Source: Onchocerca volvulus (lineage: Eukaryota > Nematoda > Chromadorea > Rhabditida > Onchocercidae). Taken from it: 64,000 nucleotides of DNA. The notes beneath the pieces are model-generated. The model saw nothing but the letters and a program-made list of their open reading frames with translations, was not told the DNA's origin and ran no database searches. The number at the start of each line of letters is the position of its first letter. Within the stretch, counting starts at the first letter, position 1. Shown piece after piece: positions 1 through 13,139 of this stretch. The translations under genes were made by a program, and so were the position numbers. The stretch spans positions 13,509,661 to 13,573,660 of the forward strand of contig HG738137.1 in NCBI GenBank assembly GCA_000499405.2. Reading direction: 5' to 3'.

Positions 1-40
1 TTCCATCCTAAGTTACAAACAAAATAAAATTTTGTTATTA

Positions 41-330
41 TTCTCCAATGTATTTTATCATCTTTATCAATATTCCCCGATGAATTGATTTTCATTGATA
101 AAGCATATCGTTGGAGGAATGTAATTGCGGTATCATTTAGAAGCAATCTTCAATGATACACTTTATCAGTTAGAATAATATTCTTCAATGATTTACTTTA
201 TCAATTGGAAGCAATTCTCCAATGATATACTCAATCAATTAGAATGCATTCTCCACCAATGATAAAATTTATCAATTAGAATCATATTCTCTGGTGATGT
301 GTTTTATTAATTAGAATTATTATCAATTAA
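41..330. repeat. degenerate 34-bp tandem repeat
   Basis: A motif of the form TTCTCCAATGAT followed by TTTATCAATTAGAA recurs at about 147, 181, 215, 249 and 287, giving a 34-bp period with one 3-4 bp insertion in the fourth unit. A more diverged unit lies at 41. No coding potential is seen. It probably continues to the left of the window. Confidence 0.75.
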
Positions 331-3300
331 CATATTTATATTCTAAGAAAAATTTTCAATTAATTATCACTGATCGATGATATTCTATTACTATTAATTA
401 TTTACTAATGTCAATAAATTATTGATAAGTCCCGCATGAAATTTCGATTTTTAGTACAATTGAAATTGCGACAGTTGTTTAAATTTGTCATTTTAATTGA
501 AAAAAGCATGTTGTTGGATGTTTTTTTTTTCAATAAATTTGTGTGGAATTTCATAATTTTAAGAATTTGTTTCTTTCAATTTGTTCAATAGCCATAAAAT
601 ATTTTTAATATCGCCGATGGATGAAAAAAGTTAAGAGAAAGTATTTTGTTTTCTCTAAATGCAATATATATTTATATGATTGACAATACTTATTGGTTGA
701 ATGAACTTTAAGAAAGAAAAAAAAGTATAACAAAATAATGAGAAAGAAAAAATTATCGCAAAATGTAAAACTTAATTCATTTTTTAACTTTTTTTTCACA
801 TGTGAAAAATTTTTACTTTTTTAATTTTCATTATTTCTAAGTGAAATTTTGAAAGTTTAAAGCAAATTTTACATCACAATTTGCTCAGATTTATTTATTA
901 ATTGAATAATTTTAATTTATTTAGAAGTGATTTCTTTTTTTTGTTTCTAAGTTATAAAATGAGTTGAACATTTCGTTTTTGTCCGTTATCGTTTTTAAGT
1001 TGCAAAATAAGTTGCATTTAAAAAGAAATTGTTCGTCTCCAACAAAATATTATTCCAATTCGTCAAAACTCTATTCCAATAATTAAGAAAATGTATATTT
1101 GCTTTCTTTTCTATTGTTTTAAGTAAAATTTTATCAAATCAATTGGCACATAAATTGAGGCTAAAATATATAAATGTTAAAATGATTTTTTTTTTTTTTG
1201 GCTACGAAAATTATTTCTATGTGAAATTCTTTAATATCATATTTCAGACTGCTTTTTTTTTCGTTATTTTGATTAAAATTTTATATTTTTATTGATTCTT
1301 GTCAAATTTGATCCATTTTCTCAAACTCTGATTTTGATCATTGTATTTGAGAAATGCTATAATTATAAAATGATATATTAAAATTTCAATTTTCGTTTGA
1401 AATTTCAAAATGCTGTAAGTTAAAGCATCGTATAAATGCATATATATTATGCTAATTCGTATTGAACAGTTGCTTTTCTCATCAGTCGGACGAGAGGATG
1501 ATTGAATCGAAATTTCTATTATATTAATAAATATGCAAATAAAATTAAATTAGGCGAAATTCAAGTTTAAATTAAATTATTTTATTATTTCTTTTAATTG
1601 GATGTGTTATGTTTGCCTTTTCTCCCAGAAGTTTTAGAATCCTAAAATATAGTTCTAAAATTTAACAATTTTTTTTCTTGGTTTTTTTGCATTTATAATT
1701 TTTAATTGTCCACTGAAAAATATTTCATTAATATTAATTCTTTTATGAAATGAATGATTGTGATATTTCTCGATAACTAAATTTAATATTTAAATTTATA
1801 TAAAATTTTCTAAATTTCTTTTTTTATGAAATAAAAATATATTAGTTGAATTTGCTCAATAAATTACGATCAAAATTGTTTAAATTATTCGCAGTAACTA
1901 TTCAATTTTTCATATTTAAATCTCAAATTTCAAAGTTTCAAGTTTCAATTCCATGATTTCAAATATTTAGCTTAGAATGAATCAAAAGGAATAAAAAGAC
2001 TATATAGAATTGCTAATTGCGATCTACTCCTATAAATGAATTGTTGTTAAATTTTTCTTCCTTTTGGGATTCGATTGAAATACAAGCGACAAAATGGGAA
2101 TTGTTGTTCTTTGTTGAACGAAAAATTTGCATTTTATAAAATTTTTAAATTTAAATACAAGAAACATTTGTCTGCCTAAACATGTACATTTATTTATCCG
2201 TGAGAAATAGCTATTCATTAGAAATGATTCGTGTGGTTACTGTATGAATTTTTCGCATCGTTTTTTTCGCATCGCATCGCTTTTTTTCAAAAAAAAAAAA
2301 AAAAAAGAAAAAAAACTACTCTCCAATTCAGTGAAAATTCCTCTTTTTTGTCAAAATAAAAAGAAATTTTCAATATATTGTTGCATTTAATTTTTTTTGA
2401 GAATATTTATTAAATGCTTGATTTTTTTTTTTTGTTCAAATTTTCTATACATATTGAAAAATTAATATAAAATTGTATGCTTTTATAATTGCATGTGTTC
2501 GGTAACAACATTTATAGTTATAACACTCTAGTATTTATGAGATAAGTTCATTATTTACTAAATTTTGAAATTTCAGATTAAAGTTGTTTTTTGAAAATTC
2601 CTTTCTGAAATTGGAACCAAATTTATTAAAAAAATCTTTCAAATTTAAGTTTAAATTAGTCTGAAAATATTCATAAAAGATAATTAAATTTGTTATTTTG
2701 TCGTTTTTACTGTTTTATTCCACATTAATTAAGCAAAATTTGCAAAGTTTTTTCATTTTTTTTTTCTTTGTATCTGAAATATTTTAAGAAAACACTCTTT
2801 TTTTTTTTTTATTTCTACAATTATCCTATCACTGAAATAGTATTAAAATTAATTTCAAACTGCTCTACTTAATGATCAAAACATTTTAAATTTCATTTTC
2901 AGCCTACAAACTTTACGTCGATTGTAAAGAATAAACAAGGTTTTAAATTTTTCAAATAACCAATTTTTTTATTTCTTTAAACTTTCGCGTATCCTCATTA
3001 ATAATTTACAACATGTGAGTAATAAATTATTTAGAAATCCTTGTTTTTTTTTTTTTTTTTTTTGCTCAGGTTAATTTTAATTGAAAATTTAACTTCAAAC
3101 TTTTTTCAAATACATATTTCTTGTAATCTTTAATACCAATTAATTCTATTATTAAATCGGAATTAAATACTTGTATTATTGCACAAGAGGAGACTTTGGG
3201 TAATAATGCCAAAATATAACTGGAATATGTACAATTCTTGAGCAAATCAAATAGATGCAATTAGCGCAATAAACTGTAAGTGAGCCAAAAGTAAGCAATT

Positions 3301-4009
3301 CAGGTAAATTAAGGCCCAAATAAGCAATTACTAATTTAAACTTTACCAGAAAAAAACCGAAAAAAATAAATTTCGATTCCTTTCAAATATGAATTACTTG
3401 AACTCAATTAAGTCAATCAAAGTCATCAGTTATTTGTATTAACATTTAAATGTATTTTTTTTAGTGCATTACAGTCAGATTTTTAGCATTTTTTAATTCA
3501 TAATTTTTACTACTTTTTAATCCTAGTAATTAAATATTTAAAGTAGAATTTCAGCGATACATGCATATTTATTAAAAAATTATTTTCATGTTATTTCTTG
3601 CTTGACTCCTTTTTTTCAAATTATTTTATCAACTTGCGTTCTTGATTTAATTGTTCTAGAAACTCTTAATGATAATCTTGACAATTAAAATAATGTCTTT
3701 TAAATTTGTAAATATACTTTTGCGAAAATTTCACCAAAAAATGGTTAAAATTAATCCAAAAAACAGATTCAAAAAGTTCGTTTACTACATTTTGCAACTA
3801 TATGACCTTTTTCATTAAAAAAAAAAATCCATTAGTTTGAAAAAACAAAATTTTTTTTTTCAATAAAAACATTTATTGAATCATTGAAAGAACTGCTCTA
3901 TTTTTGAATATTTAAAAAATGATTCCAAAACTAATGACAAATGTTTTAAAATTTTTGAAGCTTTTAAAATTTCATCATCTTATAGAAATTTTATTTATAA
4001 AATTTCTTC

Positions 4010-4013
<4 letters not shown>

Positions 4014-4046
<33 letters not shown>
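4014..4046. repeat. TA dinucleotide microsatellite
   Basis: About 16 uninterrupted TA units, followed by a second shorter TA tract after GAATATG. A simple repeat in non-coding DNA. Confidence 0.9.
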
Positions 4047-4049
<3 letters not shown>

Positions 4050-4461
4050 TATGTATATATATATTTTCTTTTTATTGTAAAAATCCATTAGTTATAAAAC
4101 TTTCTCATTGAAAACATTTCTTAAATCATTTCTAAAAGTTAGTTCTATTGATCAGAATTTGAAATATCTTTTTTCTTTCAAATGGAATTTTATATTTAAA
4201 GTACATTTTATTACTTCTGCTATTATTATTATTGCTAAGTTCTTTCCTGGATCAAAACTTTTTTGGATTTATTCGAATCAAAGAATTTTCGCCATATTTT
4301 TACATCGATTTGTCAAAGTTTAGAATTCTTAGATTCTCTAACTTCAATGTTACAACAACAAATTCTCTGAATATAATCAACTAAATTTCTTGTTTTCCAA
4401 GTGTTCCAAGCAACTGAAACTGGAAAGTTTATGAAAATGAAAAAATCGCACAATTCGAATT

Positions 4462-7400
4462 ATGTATAGAGAGCGATTAAACTTTGAATCACGTAGTATC
4501 AGCTTTCCGCTTACGTCAAAAACGAAAAGTTTCAAACGAAACAGTGTTCGAGCACTCAAAAATAACGATCGACGACCGGGAGGACTTGAGATGATTCTTG
4601 CTTCGGTTGATGAATCGCTCGATCTTCTTTCTGATCTAATTGGTACCACGAGAATTGATGATTCAAAGTTACGAAATCATGAACGAAATCGTTGGCTTTT
4701 TACAACCGATCTTGCTAATCATAATGAACATGATTGTACGATATGGAAGATTGATAAAAAAGTTGATAATTGCGTTGGTTCAAAAAAAATTGAAAAATCT
4801 TCGTCGCAGTCCAAATTTTTAGAAACAGCGAAAATTGATTTAACAGGCGAAGAAATTATACAATGGATGGGTGGTTTACCAATGATTAATTCGAATAAAA
4901 TGCTTGCATATTTTTGTGGTGGAACAAATCAAGAAACAAAAAAAAAAATTTTATCAAAGCATGAACCGTATAAAATTTTCTCTTTTACTCAAAAACAACA
5001 ATTTATTGATCAAATTACGACCAGAAATTTAATTAATCAGGTTTGTTTTAACTTTTTGCATTTCATGAAAAAATTTCTCATAATTTTAATGATTCAAACG
5101 TTTTAAAGATAGCTATATTTTATTTATTACTTTCTTTTTCTTATTAAGAAGCGTAGTATAATATATTTTAAACTTTAAAATATATCGAAATTTTATTAAT
5201 CAAATGAATCTTATTTAGAAGCTATTCCTTCGAATTCATTCAATGAATGAAACTTTGTGACAATTTATCGATTCTAATCAACTAACTTTTTTTTTTTTTT
5301 TTTTTTTTTTAAATTCTAACCTGTTCATAATCTCAACATAATTCAAAGGGAATTTGACACAGCAAAATTAGTATAAATGATAATTAGAAAGCTATTATTA
5401 TAATTCTTCCAAGAGATTGCATTCTATCCTATTCGAAAATGCAATAAATCATTTTATTGATTGATTCATATATTGCATTAAATATCCTGAAAATTCAAGA
5501 ATCTCGTTAGAATCAGCAAGATAAATAATGGATTATTTTACGGATAGATTTAATTCTTTCTTCGTGGTTCTTATTTGTTTTGCGAATTTTTACGACTGAA
5601 ATGAAATGACGATATCCTTTTCTGGTCCACAAAATATTATTCAGAAGGATGAAATCATATCAATAAAATGGAATGTTAACGAATGAATTCTAAGCTTTTG
5701 CAGTCTAAAACAAAGGAATTCATTCGTAAGCTTTTGCAGTCTTCATTTGTTTTACGAATTTTTACGATTTGTTACTATTGGAATGCTATCCTTTATCGTC
5801 TACAAAAGGTATTAAAAGGATCAAATTACATTCGAAATATTGGAAAGTTTACGGATGGATTTGAAAATATTTTTGGCGCTTATTTATTTTATGAATTTTG
5901 ACTATTGGAAATATTTGCAAATGATATTCTTTTTCGCTCATACGGTATCGTTCAAAAGGATCAAAATACAATCGTTAAATAATAATTCAGCGTGGTTTTT
6001 TTCTTTTTTTGTTCGCTTTAGACCGTTGAAAAAAGCAAAAATAGCTAAAATTATTCTGTTTTTCTTTTTTTTTCTTTACCTTCTCGAGGTAATATGGAAT
6101 TTTTGATTTCTTCGCATATAACAACAGGTCATCATTCTTTGAAGAAATATCATCATCCATCATCATCCGTTAGTTTTGTCGAATGGAAAATGTAAAATGA
6201 TGAATGAGAAAGTGGAAGAAAGAGACATCATTTATTACGCACTTCTATTCAATCTATCTTTCATTGTTGCAAAATTATTGAGCCAAGTAGCCAAGTTCTT
6301 GCAGTTATTTGAGCCAAGATTTGGACTGTATTAAACGACGAAACTAAGCTTAAATTATTGAATTGGCTGCTATTGTCAAATTCATTCAAATAATGGAATG
6401 TGTAGGTTTTTTTTTTCTTTTTTTTACATATTGTTTGCAACTTTTTTTTTCTTTTCTTTGCAAAATTTTTTTACAGATTTCCATCAAATAAGAATGTTAT
6501 TGTAAAATATTATCATTTTGTCGCAAATATTAACTTTGAATGGAATAAAAAAAGAAAAAAGATTCCAAAGGTATATTAAAAATCTGTTATAAATTGAATT
6601 TGATTAAAATAATTTGCTCTTACTATTCATTTACTTTCAGTTTTTTAAATTTCTATCATAAAATTCGATTCTTGCATTTGTATAAGATTTCAGTTCTAAT
6701 GCCATTTGCATTTTCCCCGCATTTAATTAATTCTTTTTAAAAAATAATATATCCAATAGCTTTTTTTTTTTTTTTTAAATTTCTTTTACTGTTTTGTATT
6801 ATGACATAGATAATGTAATTACGATGAAAATTTTTGATGGTCAATGGTTGCGCATTAAATTATTTTTTAAAAAAATGCAAAGTGCGAAGAAGCGAGATCT
6901 CTTTTTCCTCCATTTACTTCTTTTCTTTTTATATGAAAAAAGGACAAAATTTTCTTTGAAAAATTTTCGACCAGTTGAGATCCATTTTTATGCTTTGCAA
7001 TATTTTCGTTATCTTTCGGAGGCTTAATCTTTAGAAATTTCCAGGAAAGTTTTGCTCTATAATTCAAAATCAAATTTAATTAGGAACATTTTCCGAATCT
7101 GATAATCGGACATAATCTGTTCTTTAATGACGATTAACATTGATATATTTGAAGTGAAATTTAACCGGCTAATCTTGGATCAATTCAATAGATTGTTGTG
7201 AAGGAATATTAGAAAATTCTCATGAGAAATTGTTTACCCGTAATTTAATGCGATAGATATTATAAATATATTAATTTGTCGAAATCTGTATTTCAAAAAA
7301 TTACTTTTAATAAGCAAATCAGGAAAAATTTCCAAAATATATAGAAAGTAGGAAAGAATTTTATCCTAATACTCAAATTTGAATATATCTAAAAAATAAG

Positions 7401-10400
7401 GCTGAAAAGTCCTGTGTAAAATTCTGAAATTTAAACATGTTTAAAAAATACAATTAGGAAGTTTTCTGAAATTTATTAATTTGAATACATCTGAAGTTTG
7501 GGTAAATGCAAAAAAAATTTTTCATACAAATTCTGAGTAAATCTTAGAATGTCGTTTTTCTATCGGATAACGTACCAAAATGAAAAAGTCATTCCTGCAT
7601 ATGCTTTTCAACGCAAATTCTGTAAGAAAACTTCTTTTGATACGTACTCTTCAAATATCTCACGTAGCTCCTTCCCATACGTATTCTTACGTGAACCACG
7701 TAACCCCACTTGTTTCCTCACTCATTCAAGCCATTGAATCGAATTGATTTCAAAATACGGCCTTCTTTTTTGCTTTTTATTGCCCGTTATGGAATGCAAC
7801 TGTGGGAAATCTCTCTGCTTAAGACTACCGAAACGTAAGGTTAGAAGTTTTTGAAATTATTTCTTTTCGTAACCCTCTCGCCAATCTTTTAGGTATTTAG
7901 GTGTTTGCAGGTGTTTTTGGAAGTGTTTTTCGGGTAACTTTTGGATAATATTCAAAATTTCTTTTTGACATTTAGATTTTAGGTATATATTTTGAATATC
8001 ATTCAGATATTATCCGAATTTTTTAGAGTATGAATGCTAATGCTTTTGTTTTTGTTTTATCTGTTCGTATCTAAAATCAACATTTCAATTATTTCATCAG
8101 ATGTAAGCAAATTTAATTCATCGGACATGGTTGAACTTATTTCATCGGGCGTGGGTAACTTACTTCAAACCCATGAGTACTATGGTAAAAAACAATTCAT
8201 AAAAATTTCCTTGCAATATCCGTACGTGTGATCATGTGATTTTGTTACTATTCATGAGAACAAATTGTCGAGAAAACTTTTCTTGAAGTTTCTTTTACGA
8301 ACTATATGACTTATGGAAATCATAAATATAGTAACACGTAAATGGAATTAATCCTTAGTTATATATGACGAAATTGTGGATATTTTCCTTTTATCAAAGT
8401 TTGTTTTCCTAGAATTCAAATTAATTTCCGAATTTGGCCATGCATCTGCTGAAAAACGCTTGATGATGCAATCAATTCAGTCCATCCATTCATCATCAGA
8501 TAGTACGAATTAAGATTAAGGAAATAAATCGAATGTAGAAAAATCAAAATTTTCAAGAATTTCGCTCTTTTTTTCTTAAAATAATTCTCTTTTTATGCTA
8601 ACATATTGTAGATATTTTATTCGTGATTTTGTATGTGTTTGCATGTATGCATTGCTATGCTTATTTATCGATCTACATAGGAATAAATTTTTATAAATTA
8701 ATTTGAAAAAAATAATGGATAATATATATTATTCTTGTCATGTGAATATTTTTTTTTTATAGTTGCAGGATTTCAAAAATTAAACAATAATGCATGATTC
8801 ATTATGTGACTTATTTATGCTTGCTTCATTATTTAATAATTGTTTCAAATCAAAGATATGAGTGGGAATTGATAATTGAAATGGATACTACTAAGGTCTT
8901 TTTTTTTGAAATTTACAATAAGATATTGCAAATCTAAGTTAATTTATAAGTAAGATATTTTTCAGTTTTTTTTTTTTTTTCAGTTACAAATAGTTTTAGA
9001 TTTATTGTATTTCAACTACAGGTAATTTGAGTTTTATTTTAATTATAAATTTGGTGTCTTCAGTTTTATTTCGAGAATTAATTAAATGGAAAAGAGAAAA
9101 AATTGAACGAAAGGACAAAATTTTATCGAAATCTTTTCTCAATAAAAATTGGAAAAGATAATTTCATTAAGAAAAATATCAATAGATTTTATTAATTTTT
9201 TATAATGGAATGTGAAGAAAGTAAAAAGAAAAATAAACAATATACGGATCTTTGTTGAATTTTAAGCGAAACATAAGCTGTGTTGCATGCAGAGAACTAA
9301 TTTCGTTATCTTTTGTAATTTTATCATAGTCCAACGATTTTGATCATTTTAAAATGACGAATATTTTTCGGACATTATGTCTATTCATGTTTATCGCTAT
9401 TTGAGCAAAACCTTAATTCATTGTTCAACTCTGCTTTTTTTTTATAATAATGCAGAGTTTTAAATTTTGATTTTGCACATTAAATTTCAACTCATTGCAA
9501 TCATTTTTGATTTCAATTTCAGTTAATCTTAAATAAGAAATCAAAAACAGCGAACTGGTCTGTTGCTACGAGAGAATCAGAAGTAGACGATCACGATAGA
9601 AGAATTCCGAAAAAGGTACTTTATAATCGATAATTTATTATTAAAGAATCAATCACGAAAGCTTTATTTTACATGCAACTATTCATCTTTCATTGATGTT
9701 TCGATGTGAAAAAAAGGAGGATGGATTTGTCATTATTACTATTGCTTTAGTTAATGATGAATAAATAAATGGTTATATAATGTTTCATGCTTGGAGCACT
9801 GAAAAGCTTCATCTGCAGAAACATCAAACTCGAAAAGCTATTAGCAAATAAGACTGAGCTCATCCTAAGTTTGCAAAAGATAGACTGAAATTTGTATTAG
9901 TACGATCATTTGACTTCAAATCCATAGTATTATATAGATTGAAATGATATGAGTAAGATTACTTTAATTTCAAATTTCATTATCTCATATAATTTGAAAT
10001 AGTATAAATAAATTCATTCTAGTTTCAAATCTCATAATCCCATATTGATGAGATATCTTGAAATTTATTAGACAGATCATGCCTGGGCAGTCTATTCTAA
10101 AAGAACTTCTCTAGTTTTAACTCATCGACTTCAACTTCACGTCCGTCATCTTTCCAATGAATCATCATACGAGCAATCACTTTCTTAATACTGATAAAAC
10201 GGTAAAGAATGATATGATTAATCTTAAAATCTAAACAGCGATTTTTAACCTTGTATGAAGAAAATAATGACTAGTTTCTCTCAAGTGTATAATTGTATCC
10301 TAAATTCTTTTTAAAAATAATTTTAAGAAATTATTGATATAGACATTTAATTTCTGTCCCAGCATTTATTTATTTTTATTTTTTTGATTATCGTACTTAA

Positions 10401-12550
10401 GAACTCTCGATGATATTTTGCGCAAATTATTCGATTTGTTTTTTTTTTTTTCGAATTACAATACTAAAGAATTCTTGATGACTGGATGATAAAAATTTTC
10501 ACCACCATTAAGACATTATAAAAATTGATAAAGTTCAGAAATATTTCAACTAAAATCATTTAAAATTATTCGATGATGAAAATTACGAAGCTTGAAGGCA
10601 TTCTCTTAGTGTAAAATGAATTGTAAAACGAAATTTGAAGTATGTCAGGCGACATTACGAGTTGCAATGGTTTTATTCAAGTTGTCATTATCTTGTTTTA
10701 TATGTTACAGAATAATCGAATTGACAGTGAAAGTGGTTGTAGTGACAATCTGGAGCGAACATCAGTTCGCAGTATCATTGCTGGATATCAGCAAAGGCAG
10801 CTTTCATCGAAACCACCTTACACTGCACAAGGCCAGGCTCAAAGTTTAAGTTATATACTTTCAAATATAAGTCTTACTGATTAGAATGATTGCAAAAAAA
10901 AAGAAAAAATTTCTGCTGCTAAGCGGTTTTTTCGCTACTATATTAGTTAGTATCGACGAATATTTATTAGTTGTCTAAATGTAGTTTAATTCCATTTTTT
11001 TCTAATTGAACAATTTCTCCAAACTTGTTAAGAAGTTCGTTTTAGTCAACATCAAATTCGCTTGCAACAATGATTGGTATTCGTAGATTACGCCTAGGCT
11101 TCGATTTTTTAATCATTTCTTAGATAATGAAATCTATGAGTTTATTTTTAAAATATAGCTTTACAAATTGCATTATTTCCTGAATAATGAAGCTTGTTGG
11201 ACAATTTTAGATTAAGTTTTTCTTATTTCATCGCTTCCCGAATCATGCAAAATTGTTTACAATTATTGAGTTTTTTTTTTTTTTTTTCGCAATCATTACA
11301 ACTTTGAAGTAGTGTTGTGAAAGAAATTATAAATTTATTTTCAAATCGATTCTTGTTTTTCATTTACAGCATAGACTTTTTTCAAATTGATCCTTCTAGA
11401 TCTCTTCCAATCCAATTCATTTGTCTTAGATCTTTTCAAATTCATCCTTTAAAGCTTTTTTGAAATTCACCCATCTTAAATTGTTTTTTTTATTCATACA
11501 ATCGTATTAAATTTGTGAAAAAAGAAAGAAATAAACTAATTGCAACTTTTCAAAAAATTAAATGATTCAAAAATTCCAAAAAAGAAACATTCCGAAATTT
11601 CTAGGCGATTTAATTAAAGGGGAAAAAATTTTTAAGTGTTTTAATTGGAATATTTACGATTAAAAACTACTTTAAATAGCAATAACTCATTAGGGCAGAT
11701 AGGGCGAGGCGTTTCGCTATTTTTAAATCCATTATCAATAATTGTCATCGTTAGACACTCATTGTTCTTTAAATGACACTTTTTCGCTGTAAGACCCCTT
11801 TTATGCCGCCAATTATTTGATTTAATTTTATTCAAATACATTCGTTTATCGATTTATTCATTACTATATAAATTACATATTCGAGAGTTCCTTCATTATT
11901 TTTTATTTATTTTTCTTCTGTTTCATTTTATTCCAATTTTTTAAATTTGAATTTATTTATTTTTTATTTGTCATAAATTTACAGGAACATCACCGAGAAA
12001 TTCTGCAACATTACAAACAAAGGAAGATATTAGCAGCCAAGTATCGTTGGGATCGAAAATTGTTGAGGGTGAAGCCCACACCGACATTTCGCCACCTAGT
12101 GCACCGGTCGAATTACGAAAAGTTTCATCAGGAACGGACAATATTATGGAATCTAGAAAACCAGTAGCAGTTAGTTGCTTGAAAATTATTTAGAAATGAG
12201 AAAATTTTGTGTTATTATTATCTTCCTATAAAATTATTATCTTCTGCAAAAGTATTATCGTCTTATTGCCATATTTATTCATCCACTAAAGTAAAAATTC
12301 ACGATCGTGATTTATGAATTGAAATATCACATTCAACGCAGTAGTTTGTTTCTTGATGAATGGAATGTTTGATTTCTGTATCACTACAGCTATATAAATT
12401 ATATGAAATGAACTACGTGAATTTTATTGATTAAATACTTGAACTATATGAACTATAAACATTATATGAAATGATTTAAGGCTCCACCAGCACCACCACC
12501 ACCGCCAATTCCAACGTATTTGAAAAGTTCGCAGCTCAAGTTGCTAAACG
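4462..12550 (+). CDS. N-terminal extension exons of the septin gene (or a separate upstream gene)
   Basis: Five exons join without a stop: 4462-5040, 9523-9615, 10711-10843, 11985-12169 and 12481-12550. Phases are 0/0, 0/0, 0/1, 1/0, 0/1, and the last feeds in frame into the septin exon at 13140. They encode about 353 residues. The first exon (residues 1-193) has no domain I recognise. Residues 331-341 are proline-rich (APPAPPPPPIP), a possible SH3 or profilin ligand. The ATG at 4462 is the first after an in-frame TGA at 4438. Donors are GTTTGT, GTACTT, GTTTAA, GTTAGT and GTAATG; the 10843 and 12169 donors have nearby alternatives in the same phase. Seen: phase agreement and coding-like composition. 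Inferred: that these exons belong to the septin transcript; they could be a separate gene ending at 12845. Confidence 0.6.
5041..9522 (+). other. large intron 1 of the septin-locus gene
   Basis: About 4.5 kb between exons ending CAG|GTTTGT and starting TTTCAG|TTA. No exon was recognised. It contains a poly(T) tract at about 5289-5310 and a diverged direct duplication at 5535-5985. Confidence 0.55.
5535..5985. repeat. diverged direct duplication in intron 1
   Basis: The block at 5535-5660 (ACGGATAGATTT, then TTATTTGTTTTGCGAATTTT, then GATATCCTTTT) recurs at 5846-5975 (ACGGATGGATTT, then TTATTTATTTTATGAATTTT, then GATATTCTTTTT). A partial copy starts at 5741. The copies have many substitutions. 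The short forward open frames at 5683-6106 are explained by this repeat rather than by a gene. Confidence 0.6.
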
Positions 12551-12845
12551 GTAATGATGGATCCTCACCAATATCATCAAATTTTTCCAATGGCGTCCAT
12601 AAGAAGACACTAACAACTGTAACTTCTGCTTCAACTCAAGATTCTAGTAAACGTGAAGCAACAGATGCAAAGTTCATCACAACAGGCACGGTTTCTCCTT
12701 TCCCATCTGGTTGCTTCCCGCAGCATCTTTGTTGTATCTGTCCTAGCCATAAGAAGAGTATAATTGTAGCAGATACGTCACTCACTGCTGAGACCCGTGA
12801 GCATTACGGCCTGTTCTCACATCAAACTGTTACCGACAATAGATA
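12481..12845 (+). CDS. alternative 3' end: exon 5 read-through, septin-less isoform
   Basis: If the GTAATG donor at 12551 is not used, the same frame stays open for another 97 codons to a TAG at 12843-12845. It encodes a Ser/Thr-rich tail with four cysteines, ending in TVTDNR. The composition (balanced codons, Ser, Thr and charged residues) looks like translated sequence, unlike the surrounding A/T-rich introns. Other phase-1 donors, such as GTATAA after HKK at about 12757, could also join this extended exon to the septin exon at 13140. Seen: the open frame. Inferred: isoform use. Confidence 0.4.
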
Positions 12846-13139
12846 GGAAATATCTTTCAAAATGAAATTATTTAAGATTTAAATTTGTTACCATGTAAAG
12901 GAAGCATTAATTTTATCAGCTTGATTCTTTAATGATCTCTTCTTTACTAAACCCTTTTGATAAACCTTTGAGTGAAAGAGAAATGATATTTTTAGAATTA
13001 TTTTAAAAAAAAACTTTAAAACCATAAATAATTGCTAACGGTTTATAATAAAGCTATATCAAATGATGAAACTATTCGAAGAATGAAAGAAATTTATAAA
13101 GCATTGCTTTTTGATTGATAATTTGTGATTTTTTTACAG

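Larger units (their letters stand above)
1..4461. other. intergenic, no gene seen
   Basis: No exon with believable codon content and splice sites was found on either strand. The stretch is AT-rich with many T or A homopolymers (for example about 2289-2306 and 3044-3063). It contains the tandem repeat at 41-330 and the TA microsatellite at 4014-4046. It may include the promoter of the + strand gene that opens at 4462. Confidence 0.6.

Noticed and set aside
4377..4649. 90-codon minus-strand frame opposite the first septin-locus exon
   Set aside because: Antisense shadow of the plus-strand exon, which continues in phase through several introns.
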